NCBI GenBank assembly: GCA_934630515.1
Contig: CAKTVV010000021.1
Location: 1 to 47,985 of the forward strand
Source of the DNA: an uncultured Eubacteriales bacterium
GTDB lineage: Bacteria; Bacillota; Clostridia; Oscillospirales; Acutalibacteraceae
Reading direction: 5' to 3'
DNA length: 47,985 nt
Shown here: positions 33,648 through 43,045 of the stretch, in pieces
Numbering within the stretch: position 1 is the stretch's first letter
How the letters are laid out: each line of letters starts with the position of its first letter
Program-made: the position numbers and the translations under genes
Notes under the pieces: generated by a model
The model's input: only the letters and a program-made list of their open reading frames with translations
Databases searched by the model: none
Told to the model about the DNA's origin: nothing

Positions 33648-35125
33648 CGCAACTCCTTCACTGCATCGTATAGCTTTTCATATCGCGTATAACAGGCGTC
33701 ATACACCTGCCGGTTTTTCGCATTGGGCTGAAACACCTTGCGCACCGGTGCCATGCGTGCCGCAGCCGTTTGCACATCGGCATAGGCACCCACGGCGACC
33801 CCCGCCAGAGCGGCGGTCCCCGCTGCGCCCACCTCCTTTGCCGCCAGGGCGGTGATCTCCGAATCCAGAATATCCGCCTTGATCTGCAGCCACACATCGG
33901 AAACGGCGCCGCCGCCCGACGCCCGGATCTCCCGGATATCCCCCGTCAGCGCCCGCAGCCTGCTGAAATTCAGCCGCATCTCGTAGGAGGTGCCCTCCAT
34001 CAGCGCCCGATACAGCTCATATTTGGTGGTTTCCAGCGTCACTCCTACGAATGCCGCCTTAGCGTCGTTATCCATATACGGTGTAGCCGCTCCGGCAAAA
34101 TGGGGCAATACCAGAATGCCGGACGGACGGTCGCCCGCCCGGCTGTCCAGCACCGCATACACATTCTCGCCCCGGCTCTGCGTCTCCCGCTGCTCCCATT
34201 CCGCAAAATTGTCCCGGAACCACTTCAAAGTGGCGCCACCCGTAAAGGACAGGGCATAACAGGCGTACCGCTCCCCCACATACGGCACCACCGAATACCC
34301 GCAGCGATAAAACGCCGCATCCGTGGGCTTTTCCGTAAGAATGACCGGCATACATTCCACCGTGCCGGTGCCGTCCATGGCGCAGTCGGTGCGAAACACA
34401 CCGGAGCCGATCATGGCAGCCACCTGATCGTGGCAGCCGCTGACCACCGTAAAGGTGTAATCGATCCCCAGCAGCGTCTGTATCGATGCACGGAGCATTC
34501 CCGCCGGCGTTCCGCTGGGAACCGGCCGGGACATCCGGGACATATCCACACCGGTCGCCCGGAACACCTCGGGGATCCACTGCTTTTTAGCAATATCAAA
34601 GGCGCCGGTACGGGCTGCCAACGAATAATCGATCTGCGGATTGCCGGTGAGCGTATAGACAATAAAATCCTCGCCCAGCAGGATCCGACAGCAGCGGGCG
34701 TATATCTCCGGTCGGTTGTTCTTCATCCACAGGAGCTTTGCAATGCTGTACATGGGGTGGGGCTTTGCCCCCGAGAGGAGCGTCAGCCTTTCCTCCCCCA
34801 CGGCTGCGCACAGCGCAGCGCACTCCTCCGCCCCCCGTGGGTCGGTATACAGCATTGACGGTGCCAGCACCGCATCGTGCTCATCCAGCATCACAAAGGT
34901 CTCGCCGAAGCTGGTCACGCCCAACGCCTCTATGCGGTAAGCGTGCGCCGCCTGCCGCAGCAGCTCCAGCACCCCCGCCCGGATATCCTCCATATGGATC
35001 TCGTGGCAGCCGCCTGCATGAACAGCCGGATATTCCCGATAATCAGTGTGGATCAGGGCAGCATTTTCATCATAGAGCGACAGCTTGCACCCGGTGGTGC
35101 CTACATCCAGTCCGCCTATTATCAT
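33644..35125 (-). CDS. FGGY-family carbohydrate kinase
   Basis: 493 residues with both actin-like ATPase halves. IIGGLDVGTTGCKLSLYDE (phosphate 1 loop), FGETFVMLDE, DYSLAARTGAFD, GCHDQVAAMIGSG and DGTGTVE (phosphate 2), SFTGGATLKWF and RASGGGAVSDVWLQIKADIL (adenosine site). It is nearest in style to xylulo-, fuculo- and rhamnulokinases, which phosphorylate ketoses made by the adjacent isomerase. The gene follows the isomerase with 3 bases between. Confidence 0.92.
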   Translation of the reverse strand: MIIGGLDVGTTGCKLSLYDENAALIHTDYREYPAVHAGGCHEIHMEDIRAGVLELLRQAAHAYRIEALGVTSFGETFVMLDEHDAVLAPSMLYTDPRGAEECAALCAAVGEERLTLLSGAKPHPMYSIAKLLWMKNNRPEIYARCCRILLGEDFIVYTLTGNPQIDYSLAARTGAFDIAKKQWIPEVFRATGVDMSRMSRPVPSGTPAGMLRASIQTLLGIDYTFTVVSGCHDQVAAMIGSGVFRTDCAMDGTGTVECMPVILTEKPTDAAFYRCGYSVVPYVGERYACYALSFTGGATLKWFRDNFAEWEQRETQSRGENVYAVLDSRAGDRPSGILVLPHFAGAATPYMDNDAKAAFVGVTLETTKYELYRALMEGTSYEMRLNFSRLRALTGDIREIRASGGGAVSDVWLQIKADILDSEITALAAKEVGAAGTAALAGVAVGAYADVQTAAARMAPVRKVFQPNAKNRQVYDACYTRYEKLYDAVKELR

Positions 35126-35128
35126 CGT

Positions 35129-36532
35129 TTACCCCTCAATGCTCACCACATCATACCCCAGATAGATCCGGAACGCCTCCTCCAGCGCCGCCTGCACATG
35201 CCCGTTCGCCACCGTGGTGTGGTGCTTGAAGCCGCCCCGTGCCAAACGGATCAGCTTATCCTGCAGCCCGTCGATGCGGGCCACGCCGCCGCAGCCGAAG
35301 AATTCCGGCTCGATGGGATCCCCGGTAAACGAGCCTTCGCTGAAATACACGGTGATCCTGCCATCCTCGGTCTTGCAGTTGGAGAAGGTCATGGGGAAGG
35401 CGCCGATGCGCCCCTCATTGGTCCCCCACCCGCTGCCGGGGTCGGTCTTATCAAACATTTTGTGGGAGGTCACGGTGCCCTTTGCCGCCATCAGCTTCTG
35501 CGCCGTAGAGCCGCAGTGGAACAGGATCACCTTATCGGGATCGTCCCCGTAGTTATTGTTCCAATCCAGACAGGCCGCCGGTCCCTCGGTCGCCAGCGAC
35601 AGCGCCCGCATGGTGATGGCGGAGCACATATCGATCTCGCAGGAGGCGGGGATGCCCCGGTCATTCAGCTCAGACAGCAGCACGCAGGGACAGACCCGCA
35701 GATACGTCTCCATCTCGTTCCAGCACCGCAGCGCAATGGCGTCCAGATGATAGGCGGCGATATATTCGTCGATGACCACGCCGATCTTCGCCAGCATGCA
35801 CTTTTTATCCTCCGGCACACGGGAGAAATCCGTGTAGCTCTCCAGCGCCGCCTGCTTCGCCGCCACCGCCGGGTCGGTATCCGCCTTCCCCCGCACCAGC
35901 TCAAACAGCTCGGACAGGTCAAAGCTCTCCACATTGATGCCGTACCGCTGCATGGTCACCTCGTCGAACCGCACCGTCTTAAAGGCTGTGGTTCTGGCGC
36001 CGATACACCCGATGGTAAAGCGGCGCATCCCCTTCACCACCCGACAGATCGCCGCAAAATCCCGGAGGTTCTCCGCAAATGCCGGGGACAGAGGATCCAC
36101 CACATGAGGCTTCATCACCGTATAGGGAATCCGATACTGCTCAAACACATCGGTCACGGAAAATTTACCGCAAAAAGCGTCCCGCCGGTTTTTGAAATCC
36201 ATTTTCCCCAGCTCATCGGGGTATGCCTGCATCAGGATCGGCACACCCGCATCCTGCAGAGCGGCTGCCGCTCCATTCTCGTCGATGAAGATCGGCATAC
36301 ACAGAATGACGCCGTCGTACTCGCCCTCGTGCGCCTTCAGCCATCGGGCGTAGATACGCCCCTCGTCCCGGGTCTCCACCGCCCCGTATCGGGTAGCGTT
36401 CTCATCCATCATCAGATAGCCGTATCCGGCGTCGGTCACCGCCCTGACCATATCCCGCCGGGCACCGGCGATCAGCTCGGCGGGCATGAAGCCCCGATTA
36501 CCGAAATACAGGGCAAAGGTCTGCTTACTCAT
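35129..36532 (-). CDS. L-fucose/L-arabinose isomerase family protein
   Basis: 467 residues. FALYFGNRGFMPAELI, EYDGVILCMPIFIDENG, GARTTAFKTVRFDE, the ALRCWNEMETYLRVCPCVLLSELND block, and GFKHHTTVANGHV match FucI-related proteins, with likely metal ligands Glu and Asp in that block and His in FKHH. It should convert an aldose to its ketose. First gene of the operon, starting 110 bases from the divergent regulator. Substrate is not readable. Confidence 0.88.
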   Translation of the reverse strand: MSKQTFALYFGNRGFMPAELIAGARRDMVRAVTDAGYGYLMMDENATRYGAVETRDEGRIYARWLKAHEGEYDGVILCMPIFIDENGAAAALQDAGVPILMQAYPDELGKMDFKNRRDAFCGKFSVTDVFEQYRIPYTVMKPHVVDPLSPAFAENLRDFAAICRVVKGMRRFTIGCIGARTTAFKTVRFDEVTMQRYGINVESFDLSELFELVRGKADTDPAVAAKQAALESYTDFSRVPEDKKCMLAKIGVVIDEYIAAYHLDAIALRCWNEMETYLRVCPCVLLSELNDRGIPASCEIDMCSAITMRALSLATEGPAACLDWNNNYGDDPDKVILFHCGSTAQKLMAAKGTVTSHKMFDKTDPGSGWGTNEGRIGAFPMTFSNCKTEDGRITVYFSEGSFTGDPIEPEFFGCGGVARIDGLQDKLIRLARGGFKHHTTVANGHVQAALEEAFRIYLGYDVVSIEG

Positions 36533-36641
36533 AAAAATTCCTCCCGATGCAAAATTCTGTTTTCATTTTACCCGGAAGTGTGGTAGTATGATAGATAGCA
36601 TTGTCCTAAAATCGGTAAATTTGTACGGGGGAGCGGATTTT

Positions 36642-37472
36642 TTGAGCATTCGGCTGGACAGATCCAAAATCGAAGAATTGATGCAGGCGTTTTACTCCCT
36701 GACCGGCATTCGGTTCGTTCTGTTTGACGCTGCGTTTCACGAGGTGACCTCCTGCCCCACGGAAAGAGGCGATTTCTGCCGGCTGATGCACAGCTGTGCC
36801 AAGACCCGCAGCAGCTGCCGCCGTTCCGATCGCCGGGCTTTTGCTCAATGCGCCGCCAAGGATTCGCCGGTCATCTACCAGTGCCATGCCGGACTGATCG
36901 AGGCGGTGATCCCGCTCCACGAAAATGAAGCCATCATCGGCTACCTGATCTTCGGACAAATCACCGATCAGGCCGACAAGGCTTCTGTCGTCAAAAAGCT
37001 GGATTACTGGGAAAAGCGCTGCGGGCTCGACCGCCGGGCGCTGGAGGCAGCCATTGCGGCCATCTCCTGCAAATCTCAGGAGGAGATCGTCTCCGCCGCC
37101 AAGATCATGGAGGCGTGCACCTCCTATATTCTGTATAAGGAGCTGATCATTCCCGAAAACAGCAAGCTGCTGGAGGCTGCCAAGCGCTATGTGGACGCTC
37201 ATCTGTCGGAAAGCGTCTCCGTCGAGTCGCTATGCGCAGAGCTGCACATCGGCAGAACCAAGCTGTACGAATTGTTCCGAAGGGAGCTGAACACCGGCGT
37301 CTCCAAATACATCTTAAAGCGGCGTATGCATCAGGCAAAAAAGCTCATCCGCACCACCGACCGCTCCATAGCGGACATAGCGGCGGCAGTGGGCTTCTCC
37401 GATTATAACTATTTCGGCAAGGTATTTAAGCGGGTATACGGTCGTTCCCCCAAAAGCTACCGCAGCGCATAG
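36642..37472 (+). CDS. AraC-family regulator with PocR sensory domain
   Basis: 276 residues. The N-terminal PocR domain (about 1-160) has LMQAFYSLTGIRFVLFDAAF, CRLMHSCAKTRSSCRRSD and YQCHAGLIEAVIPL. The C-terminal AraC domain holds two helix-turn-helix units (SVESLCAELHIGRTKLYELFRRE, and SIADIAAAVGFSDYNYFGKVFKRVYG). I choose TTG at 36,642 because GGGGGAGCGG lies just before it and a possible -10 lies at the ATG at 36,588, which is the alternative start (294 residues). Divergent from the isomerase gene, it should activate that operon on sugar binding. Confidence 0.88.
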   Translation: MSIRLDRSKIEELMQAFYSLTGIRFVLFDAAFHEVTSCPTERGDFCRLMHSCAKTRSSCRRSDRRAFAQCAAKDSPVIYQCHAGLIEAVIPLHENEAIIGYLIFGQITDQADKASVVKKLDYWEKRCGLDRRALEAAIAAISCKSQEEIVSAAKIMEACTSYILYKELIIPENSKLLEAAKRYVDAHLSESVSVESLCAELHIGRTKLYELFRRELNTGVSKYILKRRMHQAKKLIRTTDRSIADIAAAVGFSDYNYFGKVFKRVYGRSPKSYRSA

Positions 37473-37567
37473 CCCTCCGAAGCTGTCCTTAGAAGCCGAA
37501 GTTCCGGGAGATCCTGTCTCTGGACTAACAAAATCTCGCCTGCGACGCACACCTGTGCCAAATACGC

Positions 37568-37607
37568 AAAAAAGCCTTTCCGACCGCTCTGTTGGAAAGG
37601 CTTTTTT
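37568..37607. terminator. bidirectional terminator between convergent units
   Basis: AAAAAAGCCTTTCC (37,568-37,581) pairs perfectly with GGAAAGGCTTTTTT (37,594-37,607). It ends both the PocR-AraC gene and the redox operon, which ends at 37,622. Confidence 0.92.
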
Positions 37608-37621
37608 CATTGGTGCAACCG

Positions 37622-39286
37622 TCATATCCGTTCGATGGTGATACGCAGTTCCCGTCCCTGCATACGGTATACCCGATAGCGCCCATTCCGATTGCAATAG
37701 AGCGAATATGCATCCGCCACCGTGCCGTCAAAGCTATAGCGGCAAACGCAGCCATCGTATTCTACGGCGATAGCTCCCTCCGACCGGGTGATACAGGTGC
37801 TGTCTGTTCCGTCAAAATCGAATACAGGCAGCATAAAGCCCACCGACTTCCCTCCGTGCAGAGAAATACAGACCCCCTGCCCGGAAACCGTATACCGCTG
37901 CGTGATCACCGTGGCTGCATTCAGCGCACACGTAAATGCAGCGGAGACACACGCCGGAGTCTCCCGGCTATCCAGCAATGTAAACACCGTCTGTTCATCC
38001 GCACCGCAAAGGACTCCATCCTCCGTGTTGGCATAGCAGCACAGGGACATAGGACCGGGATTGGCGTTCTCCAGCGTATAGAAGGGAGCGGCAGAAAACG
38101 GAACCGACAGACAGACAAAAGGTGAGCAGCCGCTTTTGTGCACCCGCCCCAGCCCGTTGGCGTCATAGTGGGGATCGGCACGGGTATCCAGCTCCAGAAA
38201 ATAGCCGCCCGCATTCAAAAAGGTCTTATGAAACGCCTCGCCGGTGCGGATCAAATAGCCGCCCGCCTGCGCCGGTGCCACAGCCGGGGCAATACGGTCA
38301 TCGGCAAACATATACCCCATATAGATATTGGATGCCACCGTGATCATATATTTGTTGAAGTAGCCGTACTCCTCGCAGCCGATGCGTGTGCGTATATCGT
38401 AGCGATTCTTCACATGGCGGATCGGCTTCAGCTGCAAATAATCCATCAGCCTGTCTGCCGCAAGTGCCGCAGCCGCCTTGAACGCCCCTGCCGTTTGCCC
38501 ATCCCCCCTGCAGGCATAGCGCACAGCCTCCAGCTCACAGTAGGATGCCAGCATAGACTCATTGTGCAGGAACTGATTGCTTCTCCCGCCGAAGGGGATC
38601 TCCCCCGTCACCGACTGCATTTTCAGGGTCAGCTCCGCAGCGCTGTCCAGCGCCGCCTCAATTCTTGCGGCGTGCCTCCCCCTGTATCCAAAGGCAAGCA
38701 GAAAGGCAAACAGCAGCCGTGGCATAATGTCATATACCATCGGGTTCGCCGGCGGATCATCCTGATACATTCCGTTTTCATCCAGCATCAGCAGCTGCGA
38801 GGACAGCTGCCAATCCACAAACCGGGAGGTATCCTCTCCGCAGAGAACGCCCCGCACATATTCACTGACCGCTGCAAACAGCGCCCAGTTGCCAATAGGC
38901 GTTTCCGGGGAGGCTGCAACGGCATTATACAGCGTCCACGGATCAAATGCAGACAGCTGGCGCTTCCATTTATCCAGCAGCTCTTCCGGGACGACGGGCT
39001 GCTTTTCCAGAAGAAGCAGACAACAGCCGATCTCCCGCAGGGAAAAGTCGCTTTGCGCTTTATGCTGCGGGATCTCCGCACAGCATATATCCATGATCTC
39101 CGTAAATCCATCCAGCAGGTCAGCCCTCCGCCCGTTGGCTATGAGGATGCCGATGCACACCCCCAGACGCGGAAAGCCGTGCTCCGTCAGTCCGCCCTGC
39201 CGTACCTCCCGGATATAATCCTGTATGCGCTCCCGGGTGTACGCAGACAGCGCCAGCTCCATCATGTCCAGATATTGCTGCTTCAT
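37622..39286 (-). CDS. probable alpha/alpha-toroid carbohydrate-active protein
   Basis: 554 residues, no signal peptide. The first 340 are mainly helical with Arg/Trp-rich repeats, and hold the strongly patterned VTGEIPFGGRSNQFLHNESMLASYCE, IRHVKNRYDIRTRIGCEEYGYFNKYMI. The last 200 are beta-rich. This two-part plan is that of alpha/alpha-toroid plus sandwich lyases and hydrolases acting on uronic acid or rhamnose-containing glycans. I cannot name the family with certainty. Cytoplasmic location suggests action on imported oligosaccharides or glycosides. Last gene of the redox operon, behind GGAGGG. Confidence 0.6.
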   Translation of the reverse strand: MKQQYLDMMELALSAYTRERIQDYIREVRQGGLTEHGFPRLGVCIGILIANGRRADLLDGFTEIMDICCAEIPQHKAQSDFSLREIGCCLLLLEKQPVVPEELLDKWKRQLSAFDPWTLYNAVAASPETPIGNWALFAAVSEYVRGVLCGEDTSRFVDWQLSSQLLMLDENGMYQDDPPANPMVYDIMPRLLFAFLLAFGYRGRHAARIEAALDSAAELTLKMQSVTGEIPFGGRSNQFLHNESMLASYCELEAVRYACRGDGQTAGAFKAAAALAADRLMDYLQLKPIRHVKNRYDIRTRIGCEEYGYFNKYMITVASNIYMGYMFADDRIAPAVAPAQAGGYLIRTGEAFHKTFLNAGGYFLELDTRADPHYDANGLGRVHKSGCSPFVCLSVPFSAAPFYTLENANPGPMSLCCYANTEDGVLCGADEQTVFTLLDSRETPACVSAAFTCALNAATVITQRYTVSGQGVCISLHGGKSVGFMLPVFDFDGTDSTCITRSEGAIAVEYDGCVCRYSFDGTVADAYSLYCNRNGRYRVYRMQGRELRITIERI

Positions 39287-39361
39287 TCGCTTTCCCTCCG
39301 TCTATCTGCCGATAGGCTCCGACCGGCGCCCGGTCTTGCCACAGCCCGTCTCCCGGCAGCC

Positions 39362-40363
39362 CTATGCCATCGTTTCCAGCATCGCCTCGGTCACCTCATA
39401 CAGGCATTTTTGCCCCGAAGAAAAGCGCCGATATTCATCCTTCATATACTCGGACATCCGATGCACCTCGTTGCCCGAGCTTCCGGCAATATGCGGCGTG
39501 AGGATGCAATTCTCCAGCGCATACAGCGCCGAGCCGTCCGCCGGCGGCTCGGGAAAGGTCACATCCAGAAGAGAGGTGACGTCGGGGCGCTCGGTCAACA
39601 CCCGGATCAGATCGTCCTCCACCACCTGCGCTCCCCGCCCGGTGTTGATAAAGGTCGCATACGGCATCAGTCGCTCAAACAAAGAGCCGTTGAGCATCCC
39701 CTGCGTTGCCGCATTATTGGCAAGATGGTTCGAGATCGTGCGGCAATTCTCGAACAGAAACGGTAATGTGCGCTTCTGCACCCCCAGCTCACTTGCCTGC
39801 GCATCCGGCAAAAACGGGTCAAACACATACACATGCACCCGATGACTCTTGAGCGCCTGTATCACCAGCTTGCCGATCATTCCGGCGCCGATGATCCCCA
39901 CGTTCACATCATAGTTGCCGCAATACTGTGCGGCAACGGAAAGAGCTGCGCTCCTGTCCCCCCGGCTATAGTGGCGGGAGGCGGCGAAAAAGCCCTTGTT
40001 GGCCAGCAGTATCTGCGCCGTCGTATACTCCGCCACAGGAACCGCATTGGCAGCCCATGCGCTGAAGACCCGGATCCCCCGGCGCAGATAGGGCCTGGCG
40101 AAGCTCTGCACCGAGCCGGCGGCATAAAACACACATTCCAGCGAGGGCAGCAGCGCCGCCAGCTCCTCCTCCGAAAAGGCGGGGCAGCCCCAGGTGGAAA
40201 ACAGATACCGCACCTCCCGATACCGTGCGGGATCCCTCCGGATATCCTCGCTCGTCAGGCAGGCGCTGTCCAGACCCGCCTGCTCCTGCAAAAACTCCAC
40301 CGTTTTCTTTGCATATACGGCGTGCAGCTGCTCCACACTGTCGGATAACAGGATCGATTTCAT
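39362..40363 (-). CDS. D-isomer-specific 2-hydroxyacid dehydrogenase family protein
   Basis: 333 residues. NAD-binding GIIGAGMIGKLV, then catalytic Arg in INTGRGAQVVE, Glu in DVTFPEPPADGSALY and His in LTPHIAGSSGNE, all present. The N-terminal part (TAQILLANKGFFAASRHY) is typical of members found in sugar-acid clusters. It should reduce a 2-keto acid or oxidise a 2-hydroxy acid with NAD(P). The ATG overlaps the isomerase stop (ATGA). Confidence 0.88.
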   Translation of the reverse strand: MKSILLSDSVEQLHAVYAKKTVEFLQEQAGLDSACLTSEDIRRDPARYREVRYLFSTWGCPAFSEEELAALLPSLECVFYAAGSVQSFARPYLRRGIRVFSAWAANAVPVAEYTTAQILLANKGFFAASRHYSRGDRSAALSVAAQYCGNYDVNVGIIGAGMIGKLVIQALKSHRVHVYVFDPFLPDAQASELGVQKRTLPFLFENCRTISNHLANNAATQGMLNGSLFERLMPYATFINTGRGAQVVEDDLIRVLTERPDVTSLLDVTFPEPPADGSALYALENCILTPHIAGSSGNEVHRMSEYMKDEYRRFSSGQKCLYEVTEAMLETMA

Positions 40364-41112
40364 TGTTTTACCCCTCCTGACAGACGAAACAGAGCATCCG
40401 TCTCCGCCGGCAGGCTGTCCAGCGAATCGTCCGGCATAAACTCCAGCAGCAGCGTCTCATTGCCGCTGAACCGCTGCAGGTATTGCCGCCAATCCTCCAA
40501 GCCCTCAGATAGCGGGAAGCGTTCCGTGCCCCGCCAATTGAATACATGAATGGTATCGGTATAGCCGGCGAGCTTCTCCGCATAGGTGAGGTTTACCTCC
40601 CGGCTGCGGAGCTGATTGGGCTGCCAATACATCCGGAAGTGCTGCGAGCCCACCCGCTCCATCAGCTCCAGCGCAGGCTCGGCCCGGTCGGTCATCGTCC
40701 TGTTATGGCACTCCAGACAGAGGGTGACCGCCTGCTCCCCGGCAATGGCCGCCAGCCGCCTGCACTCCTCAATGAACCGCTCCTTCTCCTGCGGCGTATA
40801 ATCCTCGCTGCCCCGGCTGCCCGCCCATAGGCGCAGCACCCGTGTCCCCAGCACCACAGCGGCACGGATATAGCGCAGGAGCTCCTGCGGGCTGTCCTGC
40901 CCGATCCGGAAATAGGTGCCGTATGAGCAGCAGGCAATGCCAAATTCCCGCTGCAGCGCCGCCAGTGCGGTCAGCGCATCGACGTCATCCGCCGGGGCAT
41001 GTATGTCGCTGCCCCATTCGATATACCGGAGACCGACGTTTTTCATCGCCGTCAGGATCTCCCGGGGCGTATGCTCTCGAAATGAGACCGATACCAGTCC
41101 TGTTTTGAACAT
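40360..41112 (-). CDS. sugar phosphate isomerase/epimerase family TIM-barrel protein
   Basis: 250 residues of the AP_endonuc_2 (xylose isomerase-like) fold. FKTGLVSVSFREHTPREILTAMKNVGLRYIEWG is the usual opening. LCLECHNRTMTD and LLLEFMPDD carry probable metal-ligand Glu residues; the usual His after the fifth strand is replaced by YWQPNQ. The ATG at 41,112 has AGGAG 9 bases upstream, an earlier ATG is too close to it. Relatives act on inositol, ketoses and C-glycosides. Confidence 0.82.
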   Translation of the reverse strand: MFKTGLVSVSFREHTPREILTAMKNVGLRYIEWGSDIHAPADDVDALTALAALQREFGIACCSYGTYFRIGQDSPQELLRYIRAAVVLGTRVLRLWAGSRGSEDYTPQEKERFIEECRRLAAIAGEQAVTLCLECHNRTMTDRAEPALELMERVGSQHFRMYWQPNQLRSREVNLTYAEKLAGYTDTIHVFNWRGTERFPLSEGLEDWRQYLQRFSGNETLLLEFMPDDSLDSLPAETDALFRLSGGVKQ

Positions 41113-41131
41113 ATGGCACATCTCCTATTCG

Positions 41132-43033
41132 TCAGAAAATATTTTTATTCTTTCGGTAACCCGCCCAGACATTTTCAAAGAAGCGATCCTCCTCGGGGAG
41201 CGGCCGTACGTCACGCCAGAAGCAAGCAAACTGCCGCTCTGCATAGCGCACCTGCTGGATCCGGTTCCCGGAGAAGGTCGTTTCCGGCACGAACCGGAAC
41301 ACCTCCTCCAGCCCCTTCCGCAAGGCGCCGGCGGAATCGGTGTACAGCGCCGAGCCCCTCGTCGCCCCCAGTGTTTCGGCAAAATCCACCATGGACAGCA
41401 GCACAGCGCACTGGGTCAGCAGCATGCTGCGCAGCATATACACCTGCCACAGCTCCTGCACACCGGCGATCCCGACCCGCTCCTCCAGCCCGGCAAGCAT
41501 GGACCGGGCTGCAGCATACGCCTCCCGCAGCGCCTTTCCGTCCCGGATCGCACCGCCCTTATCCGACATGAGCCGCCGCATCTGCTCAATACACCGGTGC
41601 AGATCAGCGGGATTCCCCAGCACCGAGCGCTTCAGCCGCTGGTGTCTTTCCTCCGCATCCCGGAGCACCGCCGCAAAGGCGTCGTCCGACACGACCCGCC
41701 GGGTATGGCTGACATACTGTGCCGCCCGCAGCGAGCCGACCTGTCCGGCATTCAGCGCCGAGCCGCCCGGCCGTGTGATCCCGTGGGTGCCGGCGCACTC
41801 GCCGACCGCAAACAGCCCCGGCACATCCGTCTGCCACCAAAGATCGACCCCGATCCCGCCGTTATTATGCTGGGCGCACAGGGCGATCTCCAAATATTCC
41901 CGGTGCAGGTCGAGCCCCTTGGAGCGATACAGCTCCACCGCCGGGGGGTTCATCTTTTCCAGCCGTTCGATGGGCGTCCCGAAGCAGGCGCTTGCCCGCT
42001 GCAAATAAGTATACGCCTCCTCGGACAGCTTTTCAAACGGAATTTCACTCAAATGAAAGGGGTTTAGAGTATAATCCAGATATACCCGGCGGTTTTTCAG
42101 CACGCATTCCCGGTATGCCAGAATATCCACGACCGAAGAGCCGGTGAGGACCTTTCGGCTGTCGAAGGGCCACTGATACCCCTTGAGGAAAACATTGGAA
42201 AGCGCCTCGTACGGATCCGCAAAGTAGTCCGCCAAAAACTCATGCTCGTTTGCGTCCCCATCCACCGAGACGAATCGGGGCAGCACCTGCATATAGGTGC
42301 CCGACACATTCCAGCGGGGCTCGACAGACGCCAGACCGTACTGCCACTCGGTCATATTCTGCAGCGCTGCACCGGCTGCAAGGGCAAGCCCCGTGGAGCC
42401 GGTATGCCCGACGGGATACACGCTGTCCGCATAGATCCCGGCGGGACCGCCGGTGGCCAGAATGACATCCTCGCACCGGAACGCCACATACTCGCCCCCG
42501 GTCATATCCAGACACAGCAGACCGCAGACACCGGCATCATCCCGGAGGATCTCCACCGCATAGGTCGCATCAAACACCGGAATATGCTGCTCCTGCGCCA
42601 TCCTTTCCAGTGCCTCCGTCATGAATTTGGACGTCAGCGGACCGGCGCTGGTGGCTCTGGCGAACGGATCATGATCCGTTTTATAGCCCACATATTCCCC
42701 ATAGCGATTCACCGGGAACGGCACGCCCAGCTCCACCAGATGCATGAAGCACCGGGCAGACAGCGCCGCCTCGCAGAGCGCAGTATCCCCATCCACACTG
42801 CCGCACGAAAAGAGGTCCTGCGCCATCTGTGCCACGCTGTCGGGGCTGTCGCCGCCCAACCCCAGTTTATAATAGGTCTGCTTATCGCTCCCGGTATTCC
42901 GGGAGGTGCCCCGGTTCACACCCTCGGTCACGATGCAGACCGTTTTTGTGCCCTCCTGCTGTATCCGGCTTGCCGCATTATAGCCTGCGGCGCCGGTCCC
43001 CACGACGACCACGTCGAATGCTTCTACTCGCAT
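41132..43033 (-). CDS. FAD-dependent oxidoreductase, fumarate reductase flavoprotein-like
   Basis: 633 residues, no signal peptide. FAD site VVVVGTGAAGYNAASRIQQEG, GTSRNTGSDKQ, ATGGPAGIYADS, and FAVGECAGTHGITRPGGSALNAGQVGSLRAAQ near 400, followed by a helical cap and C-terminal domain. Catalytic Arg of fumarate reductases cannot be placed with certainty. Such soluble single-subunit flavoproteins in gut Clostridia often reduce activated double bonds (cinnamate, urocanate, enoate type). Operon position next to an OYE-type enzyme supports sequential redox steps. Confidence 0.85.
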   Translation of the reverse strand: MRVEAFDVVVVGTGAAGYNAASRIQQEGTKTVCIVTEGVNRGTSRNTGSDKQTYYKLGLGGDSPDSVAQMAQDLFSCGSVDGDTALCEAALSARCFMHLVELGVPFPVNRYGEYVGYKTDHDPFARATSAGPLTSKFMTEALERMAQEQHIPVFDATYAVEILRDDAGVCGLLCLDMTGGEYVAFRCEDVILATGGPAGIYADSVYPVGHTGSTGLALAAGAALQNMTEWQYGLASVEPRWNVSGTYMQVLPRFVSVDGDANEHEFLADYFADPYEALSNVFLKGYQWPFDSRKVLTGSSVVDILAYRECVLKNRRVYLDYTLNPFHLSEIPFEKLSEEAYTYLQRASACFGTPIERLEKMNPPAVELYRSKGLDLHREYLEIALCAQHNNGGIGVDLWWQTDVPGLFAVGECAGTHGITRPGGSALNAGQVGSLRAAQYVSHTRRVVSDDAFAAVLRDAEERHQRLKRSVLGNPADLHRCIEQMRRLMSDKGGAIRDGKALREAYAAARSMLAGLEERVGIAGVQELWQVYMLRSMLLTQCAVLLSMVDFAETLGATRGSALYTDSAGALRKGLEEVFRFVPETTFSGNRIQQVRYAERQFACFWRDVRPLPEEDRFFENVWAGYRKNKNIF

Positions 43034-43045
43034 AGCATCTCTTCC

